A stretch of 34,518 nucleotides of DNA, from positions 1 to 34,518 of the forward strand of contig QAKM01000061.1 of assembly GCA_003343805.1 (NCBI GenBank), written 5' to 3'. Positions 32,085 through 34,518 of the stretch are shown piece after piece; position 1 is the first letter of the stretch; every line of letters starts with the position of its first letter. The translations under genes were made by a program, and so were the position numbers. Under the pieces are notes generated by a model. The model saw nothing but the letters and a program-made list of their open reading frames with translations, was not told the DNA's origin and did not search any database. The stretch comes from Bacillota bacterium (GTDB lineage: Bacteria; Bacillota; Clostridia; Christensenellales; Borkfalkiaceae).

Positions 32085-34478
32085 TTACGTCACAAGCGCA
32101 GCGATGCCGCGGACGAGGAGCGGGGCGGCGACGAGGATACAGAAGATGACGACAAGCCCGATGAGGTAGTTGAAGATCATGCGCTTGGCTTTCTCCTTCT
32201 CCTCATGTTTTTGGGCAATGGCGAAGCAAACTCCCATCACGATGCTCCACACGCCCGCCGTAGCAAGGAATACCCAAATTATATACGGGCGATATTGCTC
32301 GAACAGATATTCGATGTAAGACGCCACCTCCTCGTACTGATCGCCGAGCTCCTGCGCGAAAGTATCGCTGCAGACCGAACAGGTATAGGTGCGGACAGTC
32401 ACACCGTCCTTCGTGGTCGAATCGGTGATCGCATAAGTGTGACCCGTCGCCGGGATGGTCTCGATATATTCTTCTCCGCACTTGTCACAGACGAACTTCC
32501 GCTCCCCCGCCTGCGTACAGGTCGCGGCACGAAGTACGATGGAAGTATAGTCGTGCCCCGTCGGGTAGGTCCCCGTCTCTTCCGTCTTTTCAAAACCGCA
32601 TACCTGACAGATATAGACGGTACGACTGCCCTCGGTGCAGGAAGGCGGGCGCTCCTCCGTGATGAAATTATGCCCCAGCGGCTGCGTCTCGTTATCTTGA
32701 TAGCTATCCCCGCAGCGGCTGCAAGTGTGGAGAACATATCCCCCTTCTGCACACGTTGCAGCGACGGCTTTGGAGATATACGCATGACCGAGAGGCGGCG
32801 TCGGCTCTCCGTTATAACTGTCTCCGCACCGCGTACAGGTATAGACGGTGCCGCCCTCCTCCGTGCAACTTGCCGGCCTCTGCTCCGCCACATAGTTATG
32901 CCCGAGCGGTGTCGTCAGCCCGCCCTCATAGCTCGACCCGCAGCGGGTGCAGGTATATACGGAAACGCCGCTTTCCGTGCAGGTCGCCCCTTCCGTTGAA
33001 ATGACATAGGTATGCCCCAGCGGCTGCGTTTCATTGGTGCGATAGCTGTCGCCGCACTTGCTGCAAGTATAGACGGTGTAGCCCCGCTCCGTACAGGTGG
33101 ATGACACGATCTCGGCGACATAGCTATGCCCTGTCGCCTGCGTGGGGCTGTCGGTATAACTTGCGCCGCAGCGGGTGCATCTGTAAGTCGTATATCCTTC
33201 CATCGTACAGGAAGAGGGCGTCGTCGCAGCTTTATAGCTATGCCCTAAAGCCGCCGTCGCATTGCCTGTATAACCATAGCTGCATCTCCTGCACGAGAAC
33301 ACCGTATAGCCGCCCGCCGTGCAGGTGGGGTTGACGACATCCGCGTCATAGCTGTGACCCAGAGCGTCGGAATCCTCGTCCGAGTAGGTACTGCCGCAGC
33401 GCGTACAGCGATAGACCGTCACCGACCCGCTCGTACAGGTCGGATCGCGCTCGGACAATACCGTGTAGCTATGCCCGAGCGCTTGAGTGCGGTTTGTCGT
33501 GTAGCTGTCTCCGCAGCGGGTACAGGTATGGCGGGTATAACCGCCCGATGTGCAGGTCGGAGAGACCGTCTTGCTCTGATAACTATGCCCTGTTGCAGGG
33601 ATATCTTCGGTATAGCTATCCCCGCAGCGAGTACAGACATATTTGATATACCCCTCTTCCGTACAAGTGGCAGCAGTCAGCATGCTCTCATAATCATGTC
33701 CGAGCGCGGAAGTCGTCTTCGTATAGCTGTCCCCGCAACGGGTACAGGTATAACGCACGGTACCGCCTGACGTGCAAGTCGCTCCGCTCGTTGTGGATGT
33801 ATAATTATGCCCCAAAGCCGACGTACGATCCCCGGTATAAGAGTACCCGCAAGTCTTACAGGTATATTGGGTATAACCGCTTGCTGTGCAAGTGGGAGCT
33901 ACAACACGCTTACCGTACTGATGGACGTGTTCTTCCGCCGCAACGGTAAAGCTAAAGGAACCCGTCGTCGTAACACTGGCGCCCGCACGCGAATTGATCG
34001 TCCAGGCAAAAAAGCCAAACTGTACAGACACCGAATAACTTCCGTCGGAAAGACCACTCAGATGTACGGAAGAGCTGCCGCTCCCCACTGTTTTTCCCGA
34101 TGCGTCAGTCACCGTGATCCTTCGCTCGTTATAGCCGGAGATCTGGATATTCACCGTATCCGACTTGATCGTGCCGCCATTGGAAAGATATGCATTCCCC
34201 GATGCCCCACTCCCATACATAATAACGGAGATGGTCGCCGTCGTATTCGAACCACTCTGCACAACGGCAGAATAAACATTGTTGTCGCCCGATGTCTCTT
34301 TGCGCGTACCGGCGCCCGAACCGTAGGTATATGTATGCGTGTAGTCAAAGGCTACGGTGTAACTCGGGGTGGTAGCGGCGGATGCTGTTTCCCCTCTCAA
34401 AAACCAAAACGGCAACAGCAAACAGAGCATTGCCGCAAAGCTCACAAGCCACGCTGTTCTTTTTGTTTTACTTCTCAA
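32085..34478 (-). CDS. Secreted Cys-rich repeat protein with VirB2/TrbC-like two-helix tail
   Basis: The 797-residue protein has a signal peptide with a predicted cut after ASA (residue 34) and a Gly/Ser/Thr-rich beta domain (about 35-180). Thirteen full and one degenerate Cys-rich repeat follow (186-714). The C-terminal 83 residues hold two membrane helices (about 732-755 and 769-795) joined by a charged loop (HEEKEKAKR). That tail, ending GLVVIFCILVAAPLLVRGIA, looks like the two-helix VirB2/TrbC pilins of conjugation systems. The start is TTG with AGAGGAGG 7 nt upstream. A cell-surface adhesin or conjugation-contact protein of the element is inferred. Confidence 0.78.
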   Translation of the reverse strand: MRSKTKRTAWLVSFAAMLCLLLPFWFLRGETASAATTPSYTVAFDYTHTYTYGSGAGTRKETSGDNNVYSAVVQSGSNTTATISVIMYGSGASGNAYLSNGGTIKSDTVNIQISGYNERRITVTDASGKTVGSGSSSVHLSGLSDGSYSVSVQFGFFAWTINSRAGASVTTTGSFSFTVAAEEHVHQYGKRVVAPTCTASGYTQYTCKTCGYSYTGDRTSALGHNYTSTTSGATCTSGGTVRYTCTRCGDSYTKTTSALGHDYESMLTAATCTEEGYIKYVCTRCGDSYTEDIPATGHSYQSKTVSPTCTSGGYTRHTCTRCGDSYTTNRTQALGHSYTVLSERDPTCTSGSVTVYRCTRCGSTYSDEDSDALGHSYDADVVNPTCTAGGYTVFSCRRCSYGYTGNATAALGHSYKAATTPSSCTMEGYTTYRCTRCGASYTDSPTQATGHSYVAEIVSSTCTERGYTVYTCSKCGDSYRTNETQPLGHTYVISTEGATCTESGVSVYTCTRCGSSYEGGLTTPLGHNYVAEQRPASCTEEGGTVYTCTRCGDSYNGEPTPPLGHAYISKAVAATCAEGGYVLHTCSRCGDSYQDNETQPLGHNFITEERPPSCTEGSRTVYICQVCGFEKTEETGTYPTGHDYTSIVLRAATCTQAGERKFVCDKCGEEYIETIPATGHTYAITDSTTKDGVTVRTYTCSVCSDTFAQELGDQYEEVASYIEYLFEQYRPYIIWVFLATAGVWSIVMGVCFAIAQKHEEKEKAKRMIFNYLIGLVVIFCILVAAPLLVRGIAALVT
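32337..33923 (-). repeat. 14 tandem repeats of about 114 bp coding for zinc-ribbon-like units
   Basis: Each unit is 37-39 residues with the pattern H-x-Y, then C-T near position 12, C-x-x-C-G near positions 22-26, and a closing L-G or T-G before the next H. Three Cys and one His per unit would suit zinc binding or disulphides. The last unit lacks the first Cys. Unit sequences differ by many substitutions, so the array is old rather than freshly expanded. Confidence 0.9.
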
Positions 34479-34518
34479 TTCGTTTCCTCCTCTTTCCGTT
34501 CTTCAAAGAGCGACTGCG

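Noticed and set aside
32337..33923. CRISPR array
   Set aside because: The repeats are about 114 bp, imperfect and in frame in a long gene; they encode Cys-rich protein units, with no identical short repeats and unique spacers.

Overview
The window looks like chromosome from a moderately GC-rich gut-type member of the Bacillota (class Clostridia). The indications are a compact minus-strand purine operon with strong AGGAGG-type ribosome binding sites, separate AICAR transformylase and PurO-type IMP cyclohydrolase genes in place of bifunctional PurH, an NupNOPQ-type nucleoside ABC transporter, lipoproteins with LAAC lipoboxes, and a Clostridia-type mobile element with TnpV and a serine recombinase. 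The exact lineage is inference.

Region 1 (1-9697, minus strand) is a purine de novo operon in the order purE-purC-purF-purM-purN-purO-purH(AICARFT)-purD-purL, with purL cut by the window edge. It is driven by a near-consensus promoter (TTGACT, 17 nt, TATAAT). The predicted transcript starts exactly on the ATG of a 22-codon leader ORF, which is followed by a 15-bp terminator-like hairpin and then purE. This looks like an attenuation leader and is one of the two or three most interesting points in the window. A 225-bp element with imperfect terminal inverted repeats and TA flanks sits at the purN stop codon.

Region 2 (9857-18999, minus strand) is an eight-gene operon: a membrane-anchored PHP-type metallohydrolase, a DUF4430 lipoprotein, the BmpA/NupN-type binding lipoprotein, a double ABC ATPase, two permeases, an ADP-ribosylglycohydrolase-fold enzyme and a ribokinase-family kinase. 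It reads as uptake and breakdown of a nucleoside or related ribosyl compound, next to the biosynthetic operon for the same class of compound. An AraC-family regulator (19128-20006, plus strand) is divergent, with overlapping promoters.

Region 3 (20052-27299, minus strand) is a MacB-like ABC system (permease, membrane-fusion-like adaptor, ATPase) followed by three paralogous lipoproteins of about 450-500 residues. A 69-codon 3' fragment of the ATPase gene between the second and third lipoprotein is the scar of a tandem duplication.

Region 4 (27529 to the right edge) is a mobile element. Its left border is marked by a 60-nt 3' fragment of tRNA-Asn(GTT), followed on the chromosomal side by that tRNA's own terminator. 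Just inside lies an AT-rich two-gene cassette (DUF2971 protein plus a HEPN-like helical protein) that resembles anti-phage cargo. Then come a large serine recombinase, small element genes (one apparently frameshifted), a TnpV-like protein under a promoter with a palindromic operator, and a 797-residue secreted protein with 13 full Cys-rich repeats joined to a two-helix tail like a VirB2/TrbC pilin. The other end of the element lies beyond the window.
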